A stretch of DNA of 64,000 nucleotides. Source: Nodosilinea nodulosa PCC 7104. GTDB taxonomy: Bacteria > Cyanobacteriota > Cyanobacteriia > Phormidesmidales > Phormidesmidaceae. The number at the start of each line of letters is the position of its first letter. The stretch's first letter is position 1. The notes under the pieces were generated by a model that was not told where the DNA came from, searched no databases, and saw nothing but the letters and a program-made list of their open reading frames with translations. Location of the stretch: contig NZ_JH976537.1 in assembly GCF_000309385.1 (NCBI RefSeq), positions 1,092,527 to 1,156,526 of the forward strand. The letters run 5' to 3'. The position numbers and the translations under genes are program-made. This document shows, in pieces, positions 27,878 to 37,155 of the stretch.

Positions 27878-28075
27878 TGGAGGTTAGGGGAGGGGGAGAT
27901 GGGGGGATGAGGGGATGGGGGGATGGGGAGTTATAGGTTCTCAGGACCTGAGGAGACTGAGCAGGCTTACACAAAAATCTGAACTCCCAAAAATGCTCCC
28001 CCACCCTCCCCATCTCCCCTACCCTCCCTACCTTCCCATCACTTCATCACCCCCCACTCCCCCACCCCCTCCCAA
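27878..28075. repeat. G-rich and C-rich low-complexity pair
   Basis: 27888-27930 is G-rich on the plus strand (GGGGGATG-type units repeated), and 27999-28075 is C-rich (CCCTCCCCATCTCCCC units). The two are roughly inverted, so they could fold on each other or form G-quadruplexes on either strand. The C-rich arm runs into the 3-prime end of the TolC gene and encodes its Gly-rich tail. Confidence 0.6.
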
Positions 28076-29614
28076 CTCTACCCCCAGCTCAACCTCCCCC
28101 GCCCAGCGCTCCAGCGTGGTGCCAACGGTTTGATCTAGGCGGGCAACGTTGTTGAGGAAGGTAATGCGAGCCGCTAGCTCGTTGGTCTGAGCGTTTACCA
28201 GCGATTCTTCCTGGTTGATCAGCTGAAAGAGGGTGACGCCGCCTCGCCCCAGACGAAACTGTTCCTGAGCAGCTTCGAGCTGGCGGCGGGCGTTGAGGGT
28301 GGCGCGTTCGGCGGCATCGACCTGGAGCAGGCTGGCCTTGGCCTCGTTCAGTCCGGCCGTGACATCGTTGCGAATTTGGTCTTGCAGTTGGGCTAGGGTG
28401 TTGTCTTGCTGCTGTAGGGCGATGTCGCTGGCGACGCGGCTGGTTTCGGGCTGGGGGTCGCCAAAGGTGCGGGTGGCTACCAGCCCGACGGCGCTGCGAT
28501 CGCTGTCGCCCAAAGTGCCATCGGCCACGGCGTTAAGCTGCCAGCGCAGGTTGTCTCGGGCTACCAGCAGGTCAAGCTCCTGCTGCTGCCGCTGAAGCTG
28601 GGCCTGCCGGTAGTCGGTGCGCTGGGTCAGGGCTGCGGCCACCAGAGTATCGGCATCGTAGGTGGCGACCCGGGCGGCGGCGGCTTCAAACAGCTGGGCG
28701 ATCGCATTCACCGAGGCCACAAAGCGCAGGTCTTGGTCGGTACCGATCAGGTTGAGCAGGGCGCTGTTGGCCTGGTCGAGCTGGTTGCGGGCATCCACCA
28801 GGTTGCGTTGGGCATCGGCCAGCGATCGCTCGGGGTCGTACAGGTCGACGGGGGCGCGCCGCCCTGCCTGCACCAGGGCCTGCAAAATTTCGAGCTGCTG
28901 CCGCCGCCGCCCCAAGGCCTGGGTCTGAATGTCTACCTGGGCCTCGGCATTGATCAAGTCGTTGTAGCTGAGAATAGCGGTGGTCAACGTATCGATCGCG
29001 GTGCTGCGCAGGGCCAGCTGATTGCGGGTTTCGCCCAGGCGAGCCTGACTGACGGGGGCCTCGTTGACCGCGCGGCCAAAGCCCCGCAGCAGCGGCTGAC
29101 TGACCCGAAACTGGAGCGATTGGCCGCTCTCAAAGGGGGTGAGGCCCAGCTCAAAGCGGGTGCCCAGGGGGGTGGTCAGGGTGGTATCTAGACTGAGCTG
29201 CTGGTTGAGGTCGGTGCGATCGCCCCCCAGCAGCACCGACCCCAGGTTTTCGTCTATGCCGATGCTGGTGAACTGGCTGCGGGTGGCATCGACCCGCAGG
29301 GTAGGGGTAAAGCGCGGGCTAAAGGTCTGCTCGGCAGCGGCGAGCTGCTGGCGCTGCACAATTCGCCCCAGGGTCTGGTTGCGCAGATCGCGGTTGCCCG
29401 CCAGGGTGAGGTTGAGGAGATCCGGCAGGGTCAGATTAACGACCTTTGAATCACCCAAATCTTCTGGAACAGCGGGTTCCGCCGCTGTTGGGGGTGCTGC
29501 CAGCGGCAGGGATTCAGCCAAGGCTGGCGGACAGAGGGCAACTAGCCCGAGGGCAAACCCCGCACTCAATCCCTCACAAACCAGAACAGTCAGGATTCTC
29601 ATGCTTTCAGCCAT
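28028..29614 (-). CDS. TolC-family outer-membrane efflux protein
   Basis: 528 aa with an N-terminal signal peptide (MRILTVLVCEGLSAGFALGL...ALAES). Two outer-membrane-efflux-protein halves follow, with long helical stretches and the TolC-type features: NLTLPDLLNLTLAGNRDLR, FRVSQPLLRGFGR, GRRAPVDLYDPERSL, and a C-terminal RLGRGGVTLFQLINQEESLVNAQ. It forms a trimeric outer-membrane exit duct for efflux pumps or type I secretion. The candidate partner in this window is the MacA-MacB system at 43-46 kb (inference only, no linkage). The last about 17 residues are Gly-rich and come from low-complexity DNA. MRIL (M5) is a possible alternative start. Confidence 0.92.
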   Translation of the reverse strand: MAESMRILTVLVCEGLSAGFALGLVALCPPALAESLPLAAPPTAAEPAVPEDLGDSKVVNLTLPDLLNLTLAGNRDLRNQTLGRIVQRQQLAAAEQTFSPRFTPTLRVDATRSQFTSIGIDENLGSVLLGGDRTDLNQQLSLDTTLTTPLGTRFELGLTPFESGQSLQFRVSQPLLRGFGRAVNEAPVSQARLGETRNQLALRSTAIDTLTTAILSYNDLINAEAQVDIQTQALGRRRQQLEILQALVQAGRRAPVDLYDPERSLADAQRNLVDARNQLDQANSALLNLIGTDQDLRFVASVNAIAQLFEAAAARVATYDADTLVAAALTQRTDYRQAQLQRQQQELDLLVARDNLRWQLNAVADGTLGDSDRSAVGLVATRTFGDPQPETSRVASDIALQQQDNTLAQLQDQIRNDVTAGLNEAKASLLQVDAAERATLNARRQLEAAQEQFRLGRGGVTLFQLINQEESLVNAQTNELAARITFLNNVARLDQTVGTTLERWAGEVELGVELGGGGGVGGDEVMGR

Positions 29615-29746
29615 AAAGCATTGCTCCTACAGGCGAGTTTCTCGATTATGCTGGCTTTCTCCCTTGAAAAAACGCAGCGCGAACGACTCCGCCCCGCCAG
29701 AAGCCGATGATTTCAGCCCCCACAACCCCTAAATTCTCGCTCAGAT

Positions 29747-30886
29747 TTACCGCCCCAGGGCCAGCACCCCATTCTGGCCGCCAAAGCCAAAGCTCAGGCA
29801 CAGCGCTGCCGTTGCCTCAGCGGCCACCGCCTCAGTCACCAGCCTTGGATAAATACCTTTACCGCGATCGCCCACATTCGGCGGCAGCACCCCGTGCCGC
29901 AGCGCCAGCAGGCAAAAGGCCGCCCCGATCGCCCCCGAAGCCCCCAGCGTGTGCCCGGTCGCGCCCTTGGTCGAACTCATCCACGGCAGCGGAGCAAATC
30001 CTTCCTGGAGCAGCCGCACTTCGTGGTCATCGTTGAGCCGCGTCCCCGTGCCGTGGGCGTGAATATAGCCCACATGATCTGGCTTCAGGCCGCTGTACAA
30101 AAGGCAGTTTTTCAGGGCCAAACGGCTGCCCCTCAGCTCTGGGTCTGGGGCGGTGCGGTGGTAGGCATCGGTGCTAAACCCGGCCCCCAGAATGCAGCCG
30201 TAGGGTGGCGGCCCCGCTCTTTCCCGGAGTGACGCTTCCGACTCCAGCACCAGCACCGCCGCCCCTTCCCCCAGCACCAGCCCCTCTCGATTGGGATCAA
30301 AAGGATAGCAGCCGGTGGTGGCCAGCGCCCCCAGTTGCTCAAAGCCCGCCAGGGTGAGAGGGGTGATCGGCACTTCGGCGGCACCGACAATCACGCGATC
30401 GCACTGCCCCCGCCGCACCAGCTCGTAGCCTTGAAAGATTGCCGTCAGCCCCGTGGTACAGGCTGCCATCGGTGCCAGCACCGGCCCAGTAGAGCGAATT
30501 TGGCGAGCGACAGCGATCGCCCCCATGTGAGGCAATGCCTCCAGCCAGGCATATTCTGCCCCAGACGCGCCCCGCGCCAGGTGCTCCCAACGGCCCTGAA
30601 AGCTTCGGCTAGAGCCAATTACAACACCGCAGTCGGGCAGCGGCAGGGCGAGATCGGCATCGGCGATCGCCTCCGCTACCGCCAATTGCAGCAGGTCTTC
30701 CAGATCGGCGGGCCGACTGCCCACCAGGGCCAGGGGGCGAGGCGGCAGCTCAGCAAACGGTTGGTCGAGGCAAATCCCCGATTTTCCCGCCAGCAGACTG
30801 GCCCAGGTGGCTGCGGCGTTGGTGCCCAGGGCCGTCACTAGCCCTATGCCGGTAACAACAACTCGTGGGTGGCCTGGCTGAGACAC
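29747..30886 (-). CDS. beta-ketoacyl-ACP synthase (KAS I/II-like)
   Basis: 379 aa condensing enzyme. The full Cys-His-His set is present: AACTTGLTAIFQGYE (Cys about 142), HAHGTGTRLND (His about 275), SSTKGATGHTLGASG (Lys/His about 306), and the end motif LSFGFGGQNGVLAL. It is shorter than the usual 410-420 aa FabF, with compression in the N-terminal half, so it may be a second KAS rather than the housekeeping FabF. It starts 3 nt after the cyclophilin gene's stop, so they are almost certainly one transcript, cyclophilin first. Substrate unknown; the family is used in fatty acid and lipid-modifying pathways. Confidence 0.88.
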   Translation of the reverse strand: MSQPGHPRVVVTGIGLVTALGTNAAATWASLLAGKSGICLDQPFAELPPRPLALVGSRPADLEDLLQLAVAEAIADADLALPLPDCGVVIGSSRSFQGRWEHLARGASGAEYAWLEALPHMGAIAVARQIRSTGPVLAPMAACTTGLTAIFQGYELVRRGQCDRVIVGAAEVPITPLTLAGFEQLGALATTGCYPFDPNREGLVLGEGAAVLVLESEASLRERAGPPPYGCILGAGFSTDAYHRTAPDPELRGSRLALKNCLLYSGLKPDHVGYIHAHGTGTRLNDDHEVRLLQEGFAPLPWMSSTKGATGHTLGASGAIGAAFCLLALRHGVLPPNVGDRGKGIYPRLVTEAVAAEATAALCLSFGFGGQNGVLALGR

Positions 30887-30889
30887 AGT

Positions 30890-31636
30890 CTACGGGGTCT
30901 TGAGATTCTCCAGCCCCGAGACCACCCGCGCCGACTCAATGCGATCGCCCTGCTGAATGGCATCCACCACATCCATGCCGCTGGTCACATAGCCAAACAC
31001 CGCATAGCTGCCGTCCAAAAAGGGCAGCTCCGCCAGGGTGATGTAAAACTGCGCCGAGGCGGAGTCCACCGCCTGCGATCGCGCCATGGCCACCGCGCCG
31101 CGCTTGTGGGTTAGCTCTGGAGCCGCGCTAATGTTGGCTTCCTCAAAGGTTTTGCTGTAGATCGGCTCCGCCGCCCCAGCGGGCTTAATCTCCAGCGGCA
31201 CATAGCGGGGAGCGCCTGTATCTGGGTCAATAAAACTGCCGGTGCCGAGCTGCTGGGCCGGTACGTTGGGGTCTTTGCTCTGGGGATCACCCCCCTGAAC
31301 CACAAAGGGCTGAGGATCGCGCACGACTCGATGAAACACCAGACCGTCATAGACGCCACGGTTCACCAAATCGACAAAATTACCTGCGGTAATCGGGGCA
31401 TCGGTGCCGTCTATCTCCATGGTAATCGGGCTGCCGTTTACCACCATTTCCACCGTGGCCATTCCCTCCAGCACGGGCAAGCCCGCCTGAGCAGCCGCCA
31501 ACTCCGATCCTGTGGACGCAGAGGGAGCGCTGCCAGAGTTCGCATCCAAATTGGCAGAATTGGCGCAGGCGCCCAGCCAGAGAGTCAGCAAAGCGGCCAG
31601 AGCCAGAGAAAAAGGGCGCATAGAGAGAGCCATCAA
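30890..31636 (-). CDS. lipoprotein cyclophilin-type peptidyl-prolyl isomerase
   Basis: 248 aa. Lipoprotein signal peptide ending in LTLWLGAC (lipobox, Cys about 24), then a linker. The cyclophilin domain covers about residue 60 to the end: [64 protein letters not shown], all typical of bacterial PpiA/PpiB. It is predicted to act on the outer side of the membrane (thylakoid lumen or periplasm). Downstream lies the KAS gene with a 3-nt gap. First ATG is M1; M6 (MRPFSLAL) is an equally good start that keeps the signal peptide. Confidence 0.93.
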   Translation of the reverse strand: MMALSMRPFSLALAALLTLWLGACANSANLDANSGSAPSASTGSELAAAQAGLPVLEGMATVEMVVNGSPITMEIDGTDAPITAGNFVDLVNRGVYDGLVFHRVVRDPQPFVVQGGDPQSKDPNVPAQQLGTGSFIDPDTGAPRYVPLEIKPAGAAEPIYSKTFEEANISAAPELTHKRGAVAMARSQAVDSASAQFYITLAELPFLDGSYAVFGYVTSGMDVVDAIQQGDRIESARVVSGLENLKTP

Positions 31637-31738
31637 TACGTCAAGTCCTAATAGAGCAACCGACCCATCATCTTATCTCAACGGATCGCGAATCGAGGAC
31701 GGTGGCCGGGCCGTCTGGGCTTGGTTACGCATGCCCCC

Positions 31739-32305
31739 TTAAAGCCCTTCTAGCGGCACCTGCAAAAACCGCGCTAGCTCAGCCCCCTGATTTTCCAGGT
31801 CAGACAGCGGAATGGGCTGCCCCACGCGGGTCAAGGGAATATCGGGCCGCCCCTTAATCCGCAAGTAGAGGGTGCGCCTGGGGTTCAGCCCTTCCTTAAT
31901 GGCTACCCGTACCGCCGTTGCATCCTCCAAGGGATGCTCAATTTCAATCTGACGGTTTTCGCCCCAGAATCCTTTTCGCACAATTTTCAAGCGGTTGCTG
32001 GCCTTGTCAAATTGGTTGTAGCCACCGCCAACATCCAGGCCAATGATCACCCAAAGGAAAGTGGCCAGACCCAGGGCCGCTACCCCATAAAAGCTCATGG
32101 CAACGCCCTGGGGAATAAACACCAGCTGGGTTGGATCGGCGAAGGGCAGTAGATTGGTTTTCAGGTAGCTTGAGGCTCCAGCCAGGGCAAAGCCCAGTCC
32201 TCCAAAGGTGAGTACCGTAGCCCAGAAAATATTGCTCAGGCGGCGGGCCCCCAGGACGGCACGCTTGAGAGTCTGAGGTTGAGTCGAAGAGATGGAGGCG
32301 GTCAT
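31739..32305 (-). CDS. ycf4: photosystem I assembly protein Ycf4
   Basis: 188 aa from ATG 32305. I chose this start because the family begins near MTASISSTQPQTLKR; the longer frame to 32416 adds 37 residues with no family resemblance. Two membrane helices are visible (IFWATVLTFGGLGFALAGASSYL and GVAMSFYGVAALGLATFLWVI). The soluble part carries the Ycf4 signatures GLDVGGGYNQFDKASNRLKIVRKGF and IPQGVAMSFYG. Acts in the thylakoid membrane as a scaffold for PSI subunit assembly. Gene order with the divergent psbD is common in cyanobacteria and plastids (ycf4 near psbD/C), supporting the call. Confidence 0.95.
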   Translation of the reverse strand: MTASISSTQPQTLKRAVLGARRLSNIFWATVLTFGGLGFALAGASSYLKTNLLPFADPTQLVFIPQGVAMSFYGVAALGLATFLWVIIGLDVGGGYNQFDKASNRLKIVRKGFWGENRQIEIEHPLEDATAVRVAIKEGLNPRRTLYLRIKGRPDIPLTRVGQPIPLSDLENQGAELARFLQVPLEGL

Positions 32306-32606
32306 AGCTGTTAACGGAAGACGCATTGAAAAGGTGTTTAAAAAAGCTGACAAAAAACGCCAGGCAGAGAAACCCAGGGGGTAGCCGTGCCGCCGACCCA
32401 GGCAATTGCCAGACAATAGCTTGGCGATCGCCAGACGATCGATAGGGTCCGTGCATCGGATTCATGCATTTGTATCGAGCCCGCCGCAGGCGCAGACATC
32501 GGCTAGACCTAGTCTAAACCCCATCGGCCCCCGCGAAACCACAACGCTCGCACCTTGGCCGCCGGTCTGTAGCCGCGATCGCCAGTCTGAGAATTTACGT
32601 GTCAGA

Positions 32607-32635
32607 TTGTAAAAAATTAGAACACTCCTTATCAT
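32607..32635 (+). promoter_or_regulatory. candidate sigma70-type promoter upstream of psbD
   Basis: TTGTAA, 17-nt spacer, TATCAT. It gives a leader of about 230 nt. The rest of the divergent 32306-32873 region holds no gene. Light-responsive psbD elements were not recognised. Confidence 0.4.
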
Positions 32636-32873
32636 AAATAGAAACCTGGCCTCTCGGAGCCTGCTTCGGAGGTCAGCTAGTGCGACTCAGGCAGGGTTGT
32701 CGTTATTAGGGCAGGAATATTTTTTTCCGTGGCTCTAATATCTGGAATACTTAGTAGATATAAACCCCTGCTCTGAGGCAACGCTCTGCCAGACTCGGTT
32801 CAAATTTAGAATCAAGCTGGATCCAACAGAGTTGCGACCTTATGGATCGGATGTCATATAAAGAGGATTTGAC

Positions 32874-33932
32874 ATGACCATAGCAATGGGACGCGCGCAA
32901 ACCCAGCGAGGATGGTTCGACGTCCTTGACGACTGGCTAAAGCGCGATCGCTTTGTGTTTATCGGGTGGTCCGGGATTTTGCTGTTTCCCTGCGCCTTTC
33001 TGGCGGTGGGGGGTTGGCTGACGGGCACCACCTTCGTCACCTCCTGGTACACCCACGGCCTGGCGTCGTCGTACCTGGAAGGGGCCAACTTTTTAACCGT
33101 CGCCGTATCGACGCCAGCCAACAGCCTGGGCCACTCCCTGCTGCTGCTGTGGGGTCCCGAGGCCCAGGGCGATTTTGTGCGCTGGTGCCAACTGGGCGGC
33201 CTGTGGACCTTTGTGGCGCTGCACGGCGTGTTCGGCCTGATTGGCTTTATGCTGCGTCAGTTTGAAGTCGCCCGCCTGGTCGGTCTGCGGCCCTACAACG
33301 CCATCGCCTTCTCGGCGCCAATCGCGGTATTCGTCAGCGTCTTTCTGATGTACCCCCTGGGCCAGTCGAGCTGGTTTTTTGCCCCCAGCTTTGGCGTAGC
33401 GGCCATTTTCCGCTTCCTGCTGTTTTTGCAGGGCTTCCACAACTGGACGCTGAACCCCTTTCACATGATGGGGGTAGCGGGCGTGCTGGGTGGGGCGCTG
33501 CTGTGCGCCATCCACGGGGCCACCGTTGAAAACACCCTGTTCAAAGATGGCGAGAACGCCAACACCTTCCGCGCTTTCGAGCCGACCCAGGCTGAAGAGA
33601 CCTATTCGATGGTGACCGCAAACCGATTCTGGTCTCAGATTTTCGGGATTGCGTTCTCCAACAAGCGCTGGCTGCACTTCTTCATGCTGTTTGTGCCGGT
33701 GACGGGTCTGTGGATGAGTGCGGTGGGCATTGTGGGTCTAGGGTTGAACCTGCGGGCTTACGACTTTGTGTCCCAGGAGATTCGGGCGGCGGAAGACCCC
33801 GAGTTTGAGACCTTCTACACCAAGAACATCTTGCTGAACGAAGGCATTCGCGCCTGGATGGCCCCCACCGACCAGCCCCATGAGAAGTTTGTATTCCCCG
33901 AAGAGGTACTCCCCCGTGGTAACGCTCTCTAG
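32874..33932 (+). CDS. psbD: photosystem II D2 protein
   Basis: 352 aa, canonical length. Reaction-centre core subunit that binds the P680 chlorophylls, pheophytin, QA and the non-heme iron. Characteristic stretches: [59 protein letters not shown] (His ligands), and the C-terminal [12 protein letters not shown]. Five hydrophobic helices are evident. AAGAGGA at 32861-32867 gives a good ribosome-binding site 6 nt before ATG. Its stop TAG overlaps the start of psbC by 17 nt. A candidate promoter lies at 32607-32635. Cyanobacteria often carry a second psbD; only one is in this window. Confidence 0.98.
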   Translation: MTIAMGRAQTQRGWFDVLDDWLKRDRFVFIGWSGILLFPCAFLAVGGWLTGTTFVTSWYTHGLASSYLEGANFLTVAVSTPANSLGHSLLLLWGPEAQGDFVRWCQLGGLWTFVALHGVFGLIGFMLRQFEVARLVGLRPYNAIAFSAPIAVFVSVFLMYPLGQSSWFFAPSFGVAAIFRFLLFLQGFHNWTLNPFHMMGVAGVLGGALLCAIHGATVENTLFKDGENANTFRAFEPTQAEETYSMVTANRFWSQIFGIAFSNKRWLHFFMLFVPVTGLWMSAVGIVGLGLNLRAYDFVSQEIRAAEDPEFETFYTKNILLNEGIRAWMAPTDQPHEKFVFPEEVLPRGNAL

Positions 33933-35298
33933 CAACTCGTATATTGCTGGGCGCGACCAAGAATCTACCGGCTTTGCCTGGTGGTCTGGTAACGCTCGTT
34001 TGATTAACCTATCTGGCAAGCTGCTGGGTGCCCACGTGGCCCACGCTGGTCTGATTGTGTTCTGGGCAGGGGCTATGACCCTGTTCGAAGTAGCTCACTT
34101 TATTCCCGATAAGCCTCTCTATGAGCAGGGCTTTATTCTGCTCCCCCACCTGGCTACGCTGGGCTGGGGTGTAGGGCCTGGTGGTGAAGTTATCAACACC
34201 TTTCCCTACTTTGTGGTCGGCGTACTGCACCTGATTTCGTCGGCGGTGCTGGGTTTGGGCGGTATTTACCACGCCCTGCGCGGTCCCGAAGTGCTGGAGG
34301 AGTATTCATCCTTCTTCGGCTACGACTGGAAAGACAAGAACCAGATGACCAACATCATCGGCTATCACCTGATCCTGCTGGGTTGTGGTGCGCTGCTGCT
34401 GGTGCTGAAAGCCTGCGTTTTTGGCGGCGTGTACGACACCTGGGCACCGGGCGGTGGCGATGTGCGCATCATCACCAACCCGACCCTCAACCCTGCCGTC
34501 ATCTTTGGCTACCTGGCCGGTTCTCCCTTCGGTGGCGACGGCTGGATTGTCGGCGTCAACAACATGGAAGACATCATCGGTGGCCACATCTGGGTCGGCC
34601 TGATCTGCATCGGTGGCGGTATTTTCCACATCTTGACCAAGCCTTTTGGCTGGGCGCGCCGCGCTCTGATCTGGTCGGGTGAGGCCTATCTGTCCTACAG
34701 CCTAGGCGCTCTGTCCCTGATGGGCTTCATTGCCTCCTGCTACGTGTGGTTTAACAACACCGCCTACCCCTCCGAGTTCTACGGCCCTACCAACGCCGAG
34801 TCTTCTCAGGCTCAGGCGATGACCTTCCTAGTGCGCGACATGCGCCTGGGTGCCAACATCGGTGCGGCCCAAGGTCCTACCGGTCTGGGTAAGTACCTGA
34901 TGCGCTCTCCTACGGGTGAGATCATCTTTGGTGGTGAGACTATGCGCTTCTGGGACTTCCAAGGCCCATGGCTGGAGCCCCTGCGTGGCCCCAACGGCCT
35001 CGACCTCGATAAGCTCACCAACGACATCCAGGATTGGCAGGTGCGCCGCGCCGCTGAGTACATGACTCACGCGCCCAACGCCTCCATCAACTCGGTGGGT
35101 GGTGTGATCACCGAAATTAACTCGGTGAACTTTGTGAACCCCCGCCAGTGGTTGTCGACCTCTCACTTTGTGCTGGGCTTCTTCTTCCTGATCGGCCACC
35201 TCTGGCATGCTGGTCGCGCCCGCGCGGCTGAGGCAGGCTTCGAGAAAGGCATCGATCGCGAAGCTGAACCCGTGCTCGCTATGAGCGACCTCGACTAA
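33916..35298 (+). CDS. psbC: photosystem II CP43 chlorophyll-binding protein
   Basis: 461 aa from GTG 33916, which overlaps the psbD 3-prime end by 17 nt. This is the accepted arrangement in cyanobacteria and plastids and gives [25 protein letters not shown]. The longer reading (472 aa) starts inside psbD coding sequence and is not the natural product. GAGG at 33903-33906 is a suitable ribosome-binding site. Six transmembrane helices with chlorophyll-ligand histidines ([41 protein letters not shown]) and the large lumenal loop carrying the GGETMRFWD motif next to the oxygen-evolving cluster are all visible. CP43 is the inner antenna of PSII. Confidence 0.98.
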   Translation: MVTLSSNSYIAGRDQESTGFAWWSGNARLINLSGKLLGAHVAHAGLIVFWAGAMTLFEVAHFIPDKPLYEQGFILLPHLATLGWGVGPGGEVINTFPYFVVGVLHLISSAVLGLGGIYHALRGPEVLEEYSSFFGYDWKDKNQMTNIIGYHLILLGCGALLLVLKACVFGGVYDTWAPGGGDVRIITNPTLNPAVIFGYLAGSPFGGDGWIVGVNNMEDIIGGHIWVGLICIGGGIFHILTKPFGWARRALIWSGEAYLSYSLGALSLMGFIASCYVWFNNTAYPSEFYGPTNAESSQAQAMTFLVRDMRLGANIGAAQGPTGLGKYLMRSPTGEIIFGGETMRFWDFQGPWLEPLRGPNGLDLDKLTNDIQDWQVRRAAEYMTHAPNASINSVGGVITEINSVNFVNPRQWLSTSHFVLGFFFLIGHLWHAGRARAAEAGFEKGIDREAEPVLAMSDLD

Positions 35299-35326
35299 GG
35301 TTGAGGCTTGCTCAAAGGGGCTAACT

Positions 35327-35362
35327 AAAAGAGGCTCCTGACCTACGTCAGGAGCCTCTTTT
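35327..35362. terminator. strong bidirectional terminator after psbC
   Basis: AAAAGAGGCTCCTGAC, loop CTAC, GTCAGGAGCCTCTTTT: a 16-bp perfect stem with A/T ends. It can end psbDC transcripts on the plus strand and the DUF6761 transcript on the minus strand. Confidence 0.95.
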
Positions 35363-35508
35363 GATGATTTCAAGGGTTTGCGGATTGAGCGGTTCCTGTC
35401 TCAAATCCTGCACTAGTGATGTTTTTAACAGCGCCGCGCTAAAGCTGAGAGACTAGAGGCAGTACGGCATTGCAGTCTCTAGCGTCGCTGTGCCGATTGT
35501 GATTAAAG

Positions 35509-35751
35509 CTAGTAAATCTCGGGCTCAGGCATGGGCATGACGAAATTGGAAGGGTCATTGAGGTAGCGAATGCTGTCTTCTTCGAGCCGGTTGACCCAGT
35601 AGGGCTCTAGGGAGTCGGAGTGACGGAGGGCCGCTAGGTAGCCTTCAAGGTAAAGGCGCAGTTCGCTGGTGCGATAGCCTCGGTTCCACTGGTCGACGAA
35701 GGCGTCGGTAATCCGCTGGTAGTACCGAACAGCTTTGGCATCCTGAAGCAT
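35509..35751 (-). CDS. DUF6761-type small cyanobacterial protein
   Basis: 80 aa from ATG 35751 (MLQDAKAVRYYQRITDAF). The longer frame to 35874 adds a basic segment that does not look conserved. The body RTSELRLYLEGYLAALRHSD, YWVNRLEEDSIRYLND, PSNFVMPMPEPEIY matches the small conserved cyanobacterial family I know as DUF6761, all-helical and without known function. It is convergent with psbDC across the strong hairpin at 35327-35362. No clear Shine-Dalgarno precedes the chosen ATG. Confidence 0.82.
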   Translation of the reverse strand: MLQDAKAVRYYQRITDAFVDQWNRGYRTSELRLYLEGYLAALRHSDSLEPYWVNRLEEDSIRYLNDPSNFVMPMPEPEIY

Positions 35752-35924
35752 GGGAGGTTGACCTGTAACTCGGCGGTGGCTAGGGGTAGATCTCGCTCTA
35801 GGTTTAAATTTTCCACTAAAGAGTGAAAAATTTAATCGGTCTCTTAACGTACCGTTATACGTATCTTTATACACCGTTTCCTGATCGGCTGTAGGTGTGG
35901 ATTATGACACTATTGTCAATTCAG

Positions 35925-37121
35925 CTAGCACTGAGCTATAGCTGGGGTCAGCACGGTGTCGTAGGCTACTAGGGTTTTCTGCGCGATCGCATCCCAGTTA
36001 TAGTGTTCCCGCGCATGGGCCTGGGCCTGCTGCCCCCGCCGCTGCCGTTCATTAGGATTGCTTATCGCGGCTGCCATTCCCTGGGCCAGCTCCGCTACGG
36101 TCAGTCCGCAGACCCAACCGCTGCCGCTGGCTGCAATATCGGGCCAGATGTAAACGCCCTTAGACACGACTACTGGCACTCCGGCGGCCATCGCTTCGGC
36201 CACAGCGATGCCGAAGTTTTCGTAGTGGGAAGGCAGCACAAATAAATCGGCCGATTGCAGCAGCGCGGCTTTGGTGGGGCCGGTGACAAACCCGGGGAGT
36301 GAGGTGCGATCGCGCAGCCAACCCGCCTCGATGCGCTGGACAACGCCCTTCTCGTAGGCCGGATCCTGGGGGTTGCCCCCCGCCAGCACCAGGTGAAAAT
36401 CCAGCCCCTCAGCGGTGAGCTGCTCCAGGGCGGGCAGCAGCAGGTCCAAACCCTTTTTGGGATCAATGCGGGAGAGGTAGAGCAGGAGGGGGCGATCGGA
36501 CGGAATTCCCAGCTGAGCCAGGATCGTCTGGCGATCGGCATCAGCTATCTGAGGCGGCGGCTGAACCCCCAGGGGAATCACCCAATCCGGTGCCGTAGCC
36601 CCAAACCGATGGGATACCTCTGCTTCGATGGGGCTGGTAAAGTGCAGCGCCGCTGCCCCATTTAGGTTGGGTGCCTCTAATAACCGTCCGTAGACCTGCT
36701 TGAGGTACTTTTTTTTCTGTAGATCTGCCGGGTCGAGGGTGCCCAGGGGCCGCAGCACATAGGGTAGGTGGCGCGATCGCGCGATCGCCGCCGCCGCCGT
36801 ACTCAGGGGCGAAAACAGCGCGTGAATGTGGGCCAGGTCGTATTCCCGACCGTGCTGATAAAGCCACCCCAGCAGCCCCGCCGAAAACTTGTACCGCCGC
36901 CAGGGAGCACAGGCAAAATAGCGCACCGTGTAGTCGTCTTCCTTCACTGGAACTCCCAGCGGTACATCCAGGGGTGGTTGCCCCGCATCGCCGTTCGAAT
37001 TGGTCGTGAGAATCGTCACCTCGGCCCCCGCCGCTGCCAACCCCTGGGCAAACCCCCGCACCATCTGGCTAGGACCACCGTAGACGAGGGATATAGAAGG
37101 GACGATTTGGAGGACGCGCAT
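35925..37121 (-). CDS. family 4 glycosyltransferase (GT4)
   Basis: 398 aa from ATG 37121 (MRVLQIVPSISLVYGGPSQM). The longer reading to 37184 overlaps the upstream gene's stop and has no family resemblance. It is a GT-B fold retaining transferase: GGPSQMVRGFAQGL near the start, LLLYLSRIDPKKGLDLLL as the C-terminal-domain opening, and the E-x7-E nucleotide-sugar motif in SHYENFGIAVAEAMAAGVPVV. It adds a sugar to a polysaccharide or glycolipid; the substrate is unknown. It is the last gene of a minus-strand cluster with the EEP protein and another GT4. The gap to the EEP gene is 34 nt, so co-transcription is likely. Confidence 0.93.
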   Translation of the reverse strand: MRVLQIVPSISLVYGGPSQMVRGFAQGLAAAGAEVTILTTNSNGDAGQPPLDVPLGVPVKEDDYTVRYFACAPWRRYKFSAGLLGWLYQHGREYDLAHIHALFSPLSTAAAAIARSRHLPYVLRPLGTLDPADLQKKKYLKQVYGRLLEAPNLNGAAALHFTSPIEAEVSHRFGATAPDWVIPLGVQPPPQIADADRQTILAQLGIPSDRPLLLYLSRIDPKKGLDLLLPALEQLTAEGLDFHLVLAGGNPQDPAYEKGVVQRIEAGWLRDRTSLPGFVTGPTKAALLQSADLFVLPSHYENFGIAVAEAMAAGVPVVVSKGVYIWPDIAASGSGWVCGLTVAELAQGMAAAISNPNERQRRGQQAQAHAREHYNWDAIAQKTLVAYDTVLTPAIAQC

Positions 37122-37155
37122 TTGGGCAGTGGGTGAAGAAGTACTTGGGTGAAGT

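Noticed and set aside
33880-35298. psbC start at 33880
   Set aside because: Would extend into psbD coding sequence; the GTG at 33916 matches the known psbD-psbC arrangement.
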